Source: Drosophila miranda (Eukaryota; Arthropoda; Insecta; Diptera; Drosophilidae). From it: a DNA stretch of 64,000 nucleotides. The position numbers were made by a program, and so were the translations under genes. Below the pieces are notes generated by a model. The model did no database searches and was not told where the DNA came from. It saw nothing but the letters and a program-made list of their open reading frames with translations. The stretch is from the NCBI RefSeq assembly GCF_003369915.1, contig NC_046676.1, forward strand, positions 20,442,001-20,506,000, in the 5' to 3' direction. Below, piece by piece: positions 12,901-22,100 of this stretch (within the stretch, counting starts at the first letter, position 1; every line of letters starts with the position of its first letter).

Positions 12901-14733
12901 ACGATTCGGATACGGTTACGGTTCGGTTACAGGAGTTCGAGTTGGTATGCAGTTGGCTAAAGTTTTTTGGCATTGATTTTAAACTTTTAAATTTGGCATT
13001 AACGTAGGAAAAATAATGAACGGAATGGAATGAAACTAAATGAAACGATAAAACATCTTGTAAAAACGCAGTAAGAGAAAATACAGTATCTTTTGATCGA
13101 ACAGTCGAACAAACACAACAAAAACACAAACAAAAATAATGGTAACAATGAGAGGTTTGATCCACTTTTGGGGGATCCATTGAATACATCAAATTTACCT
13201 TGCTGCGTTAGCTGGACAACAGCGGCGGGTAGTTTTGTTGAAATGGCCACTGGTGTGGCGCCCACGGCTGGAATCTTGATCTCCGCCTCCGGTGGATGAA
13301 CATTACCGCTTGCCTCGACTAGACTGCCGCTTGTGGTTGTGGTGGTAGATGTGCTTGCTGCTGGTGTGGTTGCAGCGGGGGCGGGACTGCTGCTGCTTCT
13401 GTTGCTCGTCGAGTGGCTTACAGTTGCTGTTGCTGCTGCCCCTGCCGCTGCGGGAGCTACCGTAGTGCTGCTGCCAATCTTTTCTGGCAATTGAGATTGC
13501 GTATTCTGGGGAAAAACAGAAAAACGTATTCTGTGAAATAAAAACCTACGCAATCAACGGTAGTTGATAACAATATTCCATCAGACAAATGCCTCGCAAC
13601 TGCGAACATCCTTTTAACAGCCAAAATCAATCAAAAATAGACCGATAACGGCGTTCAGTTGAATTGTAACATCACTTGGCTAACATATCTAGGCGTTTAT
13701 AGTAATTTTTGCTAACCGCTTTCACTGTGCTATTGCTGATTCCGTCCACCTGTTTTCCAGTCGTCCCGGTGTTGCTTGTTCCACTAATCACCGTCGTCGT
13801 CGTCGTCGTCGTCTCCAGTGTTGCTTGTTGCGGAATTGGAGTTCTCTGGGCTTGGGCCGCACCGGATGCCGCTGACGTGCTAGGTTTATCCTCGTGTACC
13901 AGCTGATCTATACGATTTGCATTGCTGTAGCTGATGAATTGCGGGGTTGGTGTCTTTTTACGCCACGCAGGGTAGTCCATCATACTGCCGCCGTTTTGTA
14001 GGTAAAAGTATTCGGACACATTTTCAAGATGCCTGTGGAGGGGAATTTAAAGCGTGAGCACGAAAAGCCGCGATAATCGATCATACCTTTCCTTAAGGGT
14101 ACGCAAAATCTGCAATTTCTGCTGGAGAATGCGCTTCTTGAGCGCATTCGAGTCTTGCAGGGCTTCCGAAGATACCCCACCGACTTCGCTGCTGGAGGCC
14201 ACAGAAGCCGGCAGCAGGGAGCCAACAATGTTGCTGCTGGCAGTCCCGACAATGCTGCTGCTCGCCGGGCTGGAGTTCGGACTGTTGTCAAAACGCTGAC
14301 GCTTGGCCTGCGGCGGCGAGGCGGAGGCTTCTATGATGCTCGTGGTGGCGTAGTGGGCGGATGAGACGAGTGTGGTTGTGGTGGTAGGTGGTGCTGCTAC
14401 TGGCGTGGCTGCCGTTGCCTCTGTCGTTTGCTGTTGTGGCGGCAAGGGCGACAGCGGCACAGGCAGCTGCGCACTGGGCAGCTGCTGCTGTTGGTGTTGT
14501 CTACTGATACTGCGGACTCCTTTCGGTTGTGCTAAGTAGCGGGAAGCCGGTAGGGCTGCTGCTGTTGTTCTATTGCTGGTCACTGTTGTTGTTGTAGCCG
14601 CCGTTGTAATTGTGTTCAATTTTGGGAGTGCAACTGATTTTTCCGTAGAGTGTAAAGTTACGCGGTCTGACACAGCAGGAGGGGCCGGGCTTAGCCCTTC
14701 ATGCCCCCCTCCTGCTGAATTACCTTCATTCAT
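968..14733 (-). CDS. dom: Domino, SWR1/p400-type Snf2 chromatin-remodelling ATPase
   Basis: ATP-dependent remodeller of the Tip60/SWR1-type complexes that exchanges H2A variants in nuclear chromatin. Coding exons in transcript order: 14733-14087, 14032-13717, 13505-13199, 10363-9548, 9317-8033, 7724-7538, 5902-5766, 5697-5511, 5220-3058, 2752-968; total 7830 nt, 2609 aa. The HSA domain lies in exon 4 (around 9970-9830, [15 protein letters not shown]). Exon 5 has an acidic stretch, Walker A DEMGLGKT and DEAQ; exon 6 begins at the TGTPLQN motif. Exon 9 carries the helicase C half with [16 protein letters not shown], after the long insertion typical of INO80/SWR1 ATPases. The start is the ATG at MNEGNSAGG, 12 nt inside an exon whose acceptor is near 14746; an in-frame ATG at 14805 would need a retained upstream leader. 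The exon 2 donor (GTTAGC) is the weakest join, chosen by phase. The last exon is acidic, Ser/Thr-rich and lacks a SANT domain, so this is the shorter B-type isoform. Confidence 0.95.
5332..5443 (-). ncRNA. Box C/D snoRNA, U15/snR13-like, copy 1 (domino intron)
   Basis: Lies in the intron between domino exons 5697-5511 and 5220-3058, on the host strand. On the minus strand the terminal stem GATTGAA/TTCAATC (7 bp) encloses box C ATGATGT (5435-5429), box D' CTGA (5418-5415) and box D CTGA (5342-5339). Directly upstream of box D is CGAGGCATTTG, complementary over 11 nt to the conserved 28S rRNA segment CAAATGCCTCG. The fifth base upstream of D pairs with the last A of that AAA, equivalent to the yeast 25S Am2281 site guided by snR13 (U15 in human). 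It probably directs 2'-O-methylation in the nucleolus and is processed from the spliced intron. Boxes and stem are seen directly; the target is inferred from remembered rRNA sequence. Confidence 0.82.
6011..7476. repeat. 385-bp tandem repeat array in a domino intron
   Basis: Units begin at 6011, 6396, 6781 and 7166, exactly 385 bp apart: three full units and a fourth truncated at 7476. The units differ at scattered single positions, and the last has a 3-base deletion near 7373. Because 385 is not a multiple of three, the ORFs seen in each unit (about 74 and 109 codons) change frame between units and are not a repeat protein. The array fills most of the 1.6-kb intron between domino exons 7724-7538 and 5902-5766. 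A related partial array sits in another domino intron at 10.67-11.44 kb. Sharp edges and similar truncation suggest a mobile element with internal tandem repeats (Helitron-like or MITE-like); the family is not recognised. Confidence 0.9.
9391..9498 (-). ncRNA. Box C/D snoRNA, U15/snR13-like, copy 2 (domino intron)
   Basis: Lies in the intron between domino exons 10363-9548 and 9317-8033. On the minus strand box C is a perfect ATGATGA (9492-9486), box D' CTGA is at 9474-9471 and box D CTGA at 9400-9397, with a short AGCA/TGCT terminal stem. The guide before box D is the same CGAGGCATTTG as in the copies at 5.4 and 13.6 kb. A GGATGGT just before the guide is a candidate C' box. The short guide region before D' differs from the other copies. 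This copy has the best C box and is the most likely functional member. Confidence 0.83.
10660..11436. repeat. Second, rearranged locus of the 385-bp repeat family
   Basis: Within the 2.8-kb domino intron. A diverged unit-like stretch occupies about 10670-10930 (shared blocks such as CAATGTGACACAG and GGCACACATCTACG). A near-perfect truncated unit runs from 10969 to 11282 and ends at the same TTTTAGGTGCT as the 6.0-7.5 kb array. A further diverged piece follows to about 11436. A block starting ATCTGTAGCCAGCTTAT at about 10796 recurs at about 11300, so the locus is bracketed by direct repeats. It is probably a second insertion of the same element. No coding content is supported. Confidence 0.75.
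11437..13198. other. Remainder of the large domino intron
   Basis: AT-rich intronic sequence with short simple runs (TACCAA/CCAAAT near 11705-11740, a T-run near 11957, an A-run near 12360). Apart from the exon-like block at 12007-12120, no coding or RNA signal is visible. Confidence 0.6.
12007..12120 (+). other. Exon-like block on the strand opposite domino
   Basis: A 114-nt open stretch (38 codons, phase 0 at both ends). It is preceded by a T-rich tract ending TTTAG and followed by a consensus donor GTATGT. The translation is charged and helix-like, containing [19 protein letters not shown], with Drosophila-like codon choice (CAG, GAG, AAG, CTG). No partner exons, start or stop were found nearby on +. 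The minus-strand reading is Gly/Pro-rich with weaker splice signals. It could be an exon of an unseen nested gene, a gene fragment carried by a mobile element, or chance. No homologue is recognised. Confidence 0.35.
13578..13680 (-). ncRNA. Box C/D snoRNA, U15/snR13-like, copy 3 (domino intron)
   Basis: Lies just downstream of the domino exon ending at 13717. On the minus strand box C is GTGATGT (13675-13669), D' CTGA 13658-13655 and D CTGA 13584-13581. The guide next to D, CGAGGCATTTG, is identical to copies 1 and 2, but the preceding GCAGTTG differs from their GCATTTG. The terminal stem is weak (CCA/TGG with a bulge), making this the least certain of the three. Confidence 0.7.
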
Positions 14734-14745
14734 GTTTGAGACATC

Positions 14746-15535
14746 TGCAAGTACACCAAACGATATGGAATTATTTTGAATTATCATTGGTTTGGCGGGA
14801 AACATTCGCTTTGCCGCTTTCGGCTCATCCGGCAGAAGAGCACATGTTCTGCACCCACCTTTTGCCTGATATAACTTTTTTTAAATTTTCTTCTACAGTG
14901 TATATGAAATGCTAAGCGTAGTATCAAAATTCAGTAAAACTAAGCAATAAAATAAGAGTCATCCTGAAATGAGCTTATCACTCAACTTTTCCCCTCCTCG
15001 CTGCACGCAAACGCACCGAAAATGCAACTCTGCGCTTGCCATTTTCTTCGATTTTTCTTTCTCTACACACGCGTTTTCTAAGGCCAGATTACGTGACCAC
15101 CATTTAAAACTACATATATTCACAATTAATTGTAAGAATTATATTTTTTTAAATTTCAAGACATTTTAGCTCTCAAAACTATCAGCCATCTCTCTCAAAC
15201 TGGAATGACATGTGCGAAAACGCCGCAGTCAGAAAGAGACGACCATATATACGACATGGCGTCGGTTCTTTGTGTTGGTGTGCGCAGCAGCCACTTTTAC
15301 ATATATACTGGGCGGACATTTTTTCACAATTTTTCTTACGCCTACCTCAGATGGGGAGAAATTTTAATCACAAAATATCCACATCTCTGCGATGCATCCG
15401 TGTAGAAAACCTGAGCGGACGCGTTGTAAAAACCGTGCCGCACTCAATTATGTATGAATTAAACCGTATTTACTGCCCCTAAATACTAAAACTAACTTTT
15501 TGTCTGCGGAAAAAAACGCGTGACGCGATTTTGAC
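14746..15535. other. domino promoter-proximal region
   Basis: Holds the domino 5' leader and presumably the transcription start region (minus strand). No TATA box or Motif 1 match is obvious in this part. No ORF is supported. Confidence 0.45.
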
Positions 15536-16945
15536 AGGAAGTGACACACTATAAAATATACCGTCCGACCCTCAGAAATATACAAAAATATACCGTCTCA
15601 TTTGACAAATATACCGCAAATATACTGACGAATTGACGATCTATTTTATCTGTTCCTCGATTTTGATATTCCGTGGACTATTACTAGCTATATAGAACAT
15701 TTAGCCATGCCCACATAATTTTAGCCCGTTGATGAATCAATTTTCTACACAATTGGTTAGTTTTTAGTCCTTGCTTTTATTGTATTTTGACTAAAACAAG
15801 GTTTAAACAAAATAGTTAAAAAAAAAAAAACAGTCGCAATGTTGCTGGTATTTGAAGACATGATGCGTGTATCGGCCTTTGTGCACCCTATTTCGTTCAT
15901 TTTATATGTAGATCAAACGCAATTTATTAAGACCTTTTCTCAAATTGATATGTTTTTTACTTATTCATGTGTATTATTAGTATCTTGTATATATTTATCT
16001 CGATCCTGATACCTACTGAACCTTGGAAGACAAACATTTTCTCAATTCTATAACATTCATTTCCCCCAGGGTATGTGTGCATGGAATTAGCAACATGTTT
16101 GTGTATGGAATGGGACTCATTGTTGCAAAAGCGAAACTGCGGCGAATCGGGTATTGCCTATATTTCAAGCTATAGATGCCCACTTAGCTTTATCCCATAG
16201 ATAAATGCATTTTCTACAAGATTGCTTCTTTTAATTATCTTAAAGTATTTTATTTTGACTAAAATACGGTTTTCAAGTAAATGTTGCCGCAACAGTGTGT
16301 ATGGAATGTGCAACATTGTGTATGGAACGAGACTCATTGTTGCTAAGGCGAACTGGGGCGAACTGCGGCGAATTAAAAAAAAACGACCAATTCCTCATAT
16401 TCTTTGTTCCGTTGAATAATACCATCTATATGGAACATTTAGTCATGCCCACTCAATTTTGTACAATTGATGAATCAATTCTATACATGATTGGCCTATT
16501 CGAAATACTTGCTTTTATTGGATTTCTATATAACATTGAAAATTAAATTAATAGATTGATGAAATTGACAAAAATACCATGGGAGCGCGGCGAAAACCAG
16601 TATTTCTACAGTATGACCCTCAGAACAGCACCGAAACATACCGTCTTATTTTAAAAACATACCGTAAATATACTTAGGAATTCAAGTTCTGATATACATA
16701 TTCCTCGATTTTGATATTCCGTGGACTATTACTAACTATATAGAACATTTAGCCATGCCCACTTAGTTTAATACGAATGATGAATCAATTTTCTACTTAA
16801 CTGGCCTATTCTAAATACATGCTTTTATTGGATTTCTATATAACGTTAAAAATTGGCAAAATTTACCATTATATACCGATATACCGTAAATATACCGTCG
16901 GTTCAATTTTGACCTAAAAAAATACCGTAAACGGTCACCCTGCAG
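15536..16945. repeat. TATACCG-rich repeat cassette in the domino/GlcNAc-phosphotransferase promoter region
   Basis: Fills most of the head-to-head gap between domino and the gene starting at 17090. It contains runs of AATATACCGT, a module with ATTACTAGCTATATAGAACA followed by GCCATGCCCAC (near 15680 and again near 16725), and a longer block (about 15700-16560) that reappears nearly unchanged at 45720-46605. No protein ORF is supported. A dispersed repeat or mobile element fragment is likely; the family is not identified. Confidence 0.8.
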
Positions 16946-16959
16946 ATTTCGTTGATTAT

Positions 16960-16972
16960 CAGTGTGACCATA
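16960..16972 (-). promoter_or_regulatory. Motif 1 (M1BP-type) core promoter element
   Basis: On the minus strand this reads TATGGTCACACTG, matching the Drosophila housekeeping promoter Motif 1 (YGGTCACACTR). It lies 118 bp upstream of the ATG at 17090. A second weaker match, GGTCACCCTG, is at 16933-16942. No TATA box is seen, which fits a housekeeping promoter. Confidence 0.6.
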
Positions 16973-17089
16973 GCCTATCGTGCGGTTAATTGATTTAGGT
17001 CAAAAACCAAAACAAACCATTACATTTGTGTGTTGTTTTCTTTTGTACGATGAAATCATCAATGAAATGTGCACTGTAAGTCTCTGAGG

Positions 17090-19195
17090 ATGCGTCTGCG
17101 CCGCCGTTCGTGGCAACGTAAAATGCGACGCGCCATCGAGCAGCTGAAGATGCAGTCGCGCCGCAAGCTGCAGCTGTTTTCGGGTAGGATCTAATTTTTG
17201 GACACTTGTCATCTGGAATAATCGTAGTTTTTCTTACCTACCAGTGGTTGGCGGGCTGTGCTTGATGTTCTGGCTGGGTGGCAGTCTGATGTCTATATCC
17301 GAGGACAACCAGATTAGTGACAACAACATCCCCTGCACGCCCATCGACGTCGTCTATACCTGGGTGAACGGTTCAGATCCCAGCTTTATCGAGGCCATCA
17401 GTCGGTTTGACCCCAACTATGATCCCTCGCGGTTCGACGATAAGAACGAGCTGCGGTACTCACTGCGCTCGCTGGAGAAGCACGCCAGCTGGATTCGTCA
17501 CGTGTATATTGTGACCAATGGCCAGATTCCCAACTGGCTGGATCTTAGCTACGAGCGCGTCACTGTGGTTCCCCACGAGGTGCTGGCCCCCGACCCGGCG
17601 CAGCTGCCGACGTTCTCTAGTGCGGCCATCGAGACATTCCTGCATCGTATTCCAACGCTGTCCAAGAGATTTCTGTACTTAAACGACGATATATTCCTGG
17701 GGGCGCCGCTCTTTCCGGAAGATCTGTATACGGAGGCAGAAGGTGTTCGGGTCTATCAGGCTTGGATGGTGCCCGACTGCGCCTTGGACTGTCCCTGGAC
17801 GTATATAGGAGATGGGGCCTGTGACCGCCATTGCAACATTGATGCATGCCAGTTCGATGGCGGGGATTGCAGCGATACGGAGCAGCCGGACGGTTCCCAC
17901 ATCGTCATGCACAGCCAGGAGACGCACGAGGAGGAAGCAGCTCCTTCTACAATACACAAATTCCCGCACATGGGCCTGCAGAAGCTAATCAAGCAGAGCT
18001 CCTCGAACTTCAGGGATGTAATGCGGCATCGAAACGTGTCCACCCTGCTCGAGCTACGGCGCATTGTGGAGCGCTTCAACAAGGACAAGCTAATGTCACT
18101 CAATCCCGATCTGGAGGACAGTAGCACAGTGATGCCAACGAGCCAGCGTAAAGTACTGCACAAGGAGGACTTCAAGTCATCCACAGACATCTATTCGCAC
18201 TCCCTAATTGTCACCAACATGCTGCTGAATAAGGCCTATGGCTTCAAGGCTCGCCATGTCCTGGCTCACGTGGGCTTCCTGCTCGACCGCGATATTGTTG
18301 ACGCCATGCAGCTCCGTTTCCCGCAGCAGGTCCTGAACACGGCTCATCAGCGCTTCCGCTCAGCCACAGACCTACAGTACGCCTTTGCCTACTACTCCTT
18401 CCTTATGAGCGAGACGCAGCTGCTGAGTGTGGAGGAGATCTTCGACGATTTTGACACGGATGCTTCCGGAACCTGGTCAGACCGAGAGGTGCGTACATTC
18501 CTCACTCGCATGTATTCCCCGCCCTTGGACTGGTCGGCGATGCACTACTTTGAGGAGGTTGTTCAGAACTGCACCCGAGCCTTGGGCCTATATGTCACCC
18601 CTGATACAGTGGTGCATTCCACGTTGGTCTATGAGCGCTACGAGGACTCCAATCTGGTGGGTGACTGGAATAGCTCGAAGAAAACAACTAACTGTTCCTT
18701 TCACAGCCAACTATAACGCGGGAACTGGTCGTCCGCTGCCCCCTGCTGGCCGAAGCCCTCACGTCCAATTTTGGGAAGCGCTCCAGATACCGCTACAACA
18801 TCAGTCCGAAGCGGTCCTTGCACAGCAACTTTATGATGCTCACCTCGAATCTCACGGAGGTTGTGGAGTCCCTGGACAAGATGCGTCGTAATCCGCGGAA
18901 GTTCAACTGCATCAACGACAATCTGGATGCCAGGCGGACGGAGGACAACGATCTAGTGCGCCATCTGCTCGAGGACTTCTACCTCTCGTTTTTCCCGCGA
19001 CGCAGTAAGTTCGAGTTGCCGCCGCAGTTCCGCAATCGCTACGAATCCTGGCGCGATTACCAGAGGTGGCGTCGTCGGAAGCGTGCCGTCCTCGTTGTAG
19101 GCTATGGCGTCAGCCTTCTCCTGATCATCTTCCTACTGCGCTTCATGTGCCTCCACAAGGCCAAGTTTGTGAGGCGCTGTGTACAGCGCCTGTAG
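17090..19195 (+). CDS. CG8027: N-acetylglucosamine-1-phosphotransferase alpha/beta-like (Stealth family)
   Basis: Exons 17090-17183, 17245-18656, 18707-19195 (664 aa; the last intron is 50 nt with a good ACTAAC branch site). In vertebrates this Golgi enzyme transfers GlcNAc-1-phosphate to mannoses of lysosomal enzymes. Seen here: a short basic cytoplasmic tail, a signal anchor around residues 32-48, Stealth region PIDVVYTWVNGSDP, then ELRYSLRSLEKHASWIRHVY with IVTNGQIPNW. FLYLNDDIFLG follows. One cysteine-rich LNR/Notch repeat lies around 205-245, an EF-hand-like DFDTDASGTW near 430, the conserved NPRKFNCINDN, and a C-terminal membrane segment near 628-649. It is about half the human length, with a single LNR and no obvious spacer/DMAP-binding region. 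Polyadenylation signal AATAAA is near 19386. The symbol is the D. melanogaster orthologue as I remember it. Confidence 0.9.
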
Positions 19196-22100
19196 AATCG
19201 GACGGGAGAGTTTTCTTTTGTAATGTGATACGTTGTAACTTTTGAGATATTGGCCATTTCTGCATGCAATCATAGTCAAATTTAGTTTTAGGCCATGTGC
19301 AATGTTTTTTTTCTAGATTTTTAAGCGCAAAATGGAGGCTTTGCAGTGCAACGGTTGTGTTCTTTAGCAGTCGAATACACTAAATAATAAACACTTAATT
19401 CCAAATCGAAGCAATTCAATTTGAGCGCTCTCTATCAATGGCCTTCCAAGTCGATCGAAACGAGAAGCAGGGCCCAACAAGAGCTAGCTGCTATGGCACA
19501 CCGCTGCTGCAGTTATAATTCGAAAGTATTCTTACAGAAAACGTTATATTAAATTAGTTTTTTTAGGTTTATTGGTTTGGCTGCTGTCCAGTTCCCCAGA
19601 TTGCTGCCAGCACTTAGCATCTCCATCTCTTCCACTGGCTCGCCTCCCCTGGCGCGTCGATGATTACCGCAAAATTTGAGCGCCCGCTGAGCGGTGGGCG
19701 TTGCCAAACAATTCAGTTGTGGCACACACACACACACCACACAAACTACGTCATCACTTTTTTGGTGCTTGCGGACAGGGCCCACTCGGTGGGTGGTTTG
19801 TAATTATGGACATGCGCCACCCACTCCGTGGCATTGCGGCACATTAAGCGCTGGCGTTGAAATTATAGCAACAAAAAACGGAGACTCCGCAGCAAGTTGG
19901 CACTTTGCGGGCCCGGAAGTCGGTGGGCGGAACTAGAGCGAGTCCAGACAGACTGATACGGGTCGCTATGCGCTCGCGTGTGTGTGTGTGTATCTGTATC
20001 TATGTATGTGCCTGTGTCTGTGTCTGTGGGCGTTACCAAGAAGAAAGCTCCCCAGTGCCGTGCCCTGTCCATATGATGATGATGATTTGCTTTTGTGCAT
20101 TGAACATCTTCTTTTTTTATTATTTTGGCTTTTATTTTGCCAACTCACCAAATCACATGTGGCCGGGGAGCTGTGGGTGTGGCATCGGCATCCCATCCCA
20201 TCCGGATGCTGTGGCATAAATTGCGTCCGTCGTTTTTTAGTCAGTGGCTTAAGTGGGGATTGCTCTGTCTCTGTTATAAAGAGCAGGAGAAGTGGCTCTG
20301 CGGGAAGTCGCCCTTTCTATGTGACTCTCTCTTTTTCTGGACAGGAATATCAATTATCTAAACGGCAGCTCGAATCTTATCAATTATCTACCCATCTCCA
20401 CACGGTGTCCTTTGCAGGCATATATTCAAACTGTTTAAACGTGCCACTGAAGCGGACACGTAGGCCCTTCCATACCACTGGCCTCGTAACTCATCCTAAA
20501 TGATCTCTAGTTGGGCCACCCAGGGATTCCGATTCGAAAACGGACTCACAATACGTGCACACGCCACAATTTGGTTTATTATGTGCTCAGATCCCTACCC
20601 TCTTTTCAGATCTCAGTGCGTTCTACCACGGAGCGGAAGTGGTTGTGGCTTGGGAGACCTCTCAGTCCCCTGATTAATGTTGGATCGTCATGCCAAATTA
20701 TGCAAAAAGATTAGCTCTGTTTGTGCGTGTGGGCGATCCATATATCTAGATCTGAACGGAGGATGTGATACGGATATCCTGTCGGGAAACTGAATTTTCT
20801 GGATATATAGTTTAAAAGGAATTAGAAGGCAATACAAGGAATAGTTAGTTAGATAATAGTCCCAATTTTGATGGATATTTGCTTCCCTTTGGGAGCTTGG
20901 GACGTAAAAATATACACGGGTTAGCGGGGAAAACCTTCAAGAAAAACTGAGGCAATCTTCAGGGATTCCATTCTTTATTCTATATTCTCCTGCAAATATT
21001 TCCTCTTCCAATTTAATTTCAAAACAAACAAATAAATTCAGTTCTTCTGCCCCAGAACCCTTCCCAGACCTCTGAAGAGCCGACCCTTTGGCGGCTGCCC
21101 AGGCCCCAAACCCAGACCCCAGACCCCAGACACTTGGACACCCGTTTCTAATATTCTTCTCGGAATCGTTTAGTTCAGTGTAAAAGGGGGGGCAGGGTGC
21201 ACGTATATGTAATTGGATGGCACGGAATCGTTGGACACATTTTGACAAACGGCTTCCTTCGTGACCAAGTGCGAGCCGTGAAAAGTCTTTTGAAAATTGT
21301 TCAATTCGAATATAAATTTTCATATTTTTATTGAAATTCATTATTTTTGTTGGTTAATTATTGCATTATTCATGCAGTCGGCACTTTGTTCTATTCATTC
21401 GCTTGCGGTGAAATAATGCCAGCCCCCGCAATGTAATACATAATTATTTTCAAATTGTTTGTGAAACTCCCGCCCCCAGAGGCCGTGTGGGAGAGTGGAG
21501 GCGAGGAGGCGTGCCTGCAGCGACATATTGAATATGAAAATGCAGTATAAATAAAGAATTAAGACATTAAATCGTTCATTGCGGCAATTTACATTCATTA
21601 TTATTACGAGTTCGAGGTACGTGCCCATAAGCCATGGGAATTGGAATACGGACGGACAGTGGCGGATCGGACAGTTGGGGAGAGACACGGACAGCCAGAG
21701 ACAAAGACGGACTGCGACGGCAACGGCAACGGCGACGGCGACGGCGACACTGCTTCATTGATGAGGGACTGGGAAAAGGTCTGCCGCTTGCATTCTTTAT
21801 ATTTCGGTTTTGGAAATTAATAAAATCATAAAATTGTAATTAATTAATTCACAAAACCAAAGGAAAAGAAAACAAGTAAGAGTGCATTTGGCAGAGAGAG
21901 ATTCGACAAGGCAGGTACCCTTTAGGCAAGTGGAAAGAGGAGACTTGGAACTTGTATATAAGACTCTTCCGAGATACCAAAGCTAGCTCAAACCGGTGAT
22001 CGTTTGCAAGGGCCTGCTATCGCACGAACATACCACCTTACCTTGATTCTTTGAGAGTCTCTTTTGTATATTTTGACGTCCATATATCTGCATTACATGG

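Noticed and set aside
5332..13680. The shared CAAATGCCTCGCAA blocks as MITE or transposon footprints
   Set aside because: They lack terminal inverted repeats beyond a snoRNA-type stem, lie only in host-strand introns and carry C, D' and D boxes at consistent spacing.
16222..16546. 65- and 83-codon ORFs in the repeat cassette (and their copies at 46245-46602)
   Set aside because: Low-complexity repeat sequence; frames differ between copies through the GCGGCGAACT indel.
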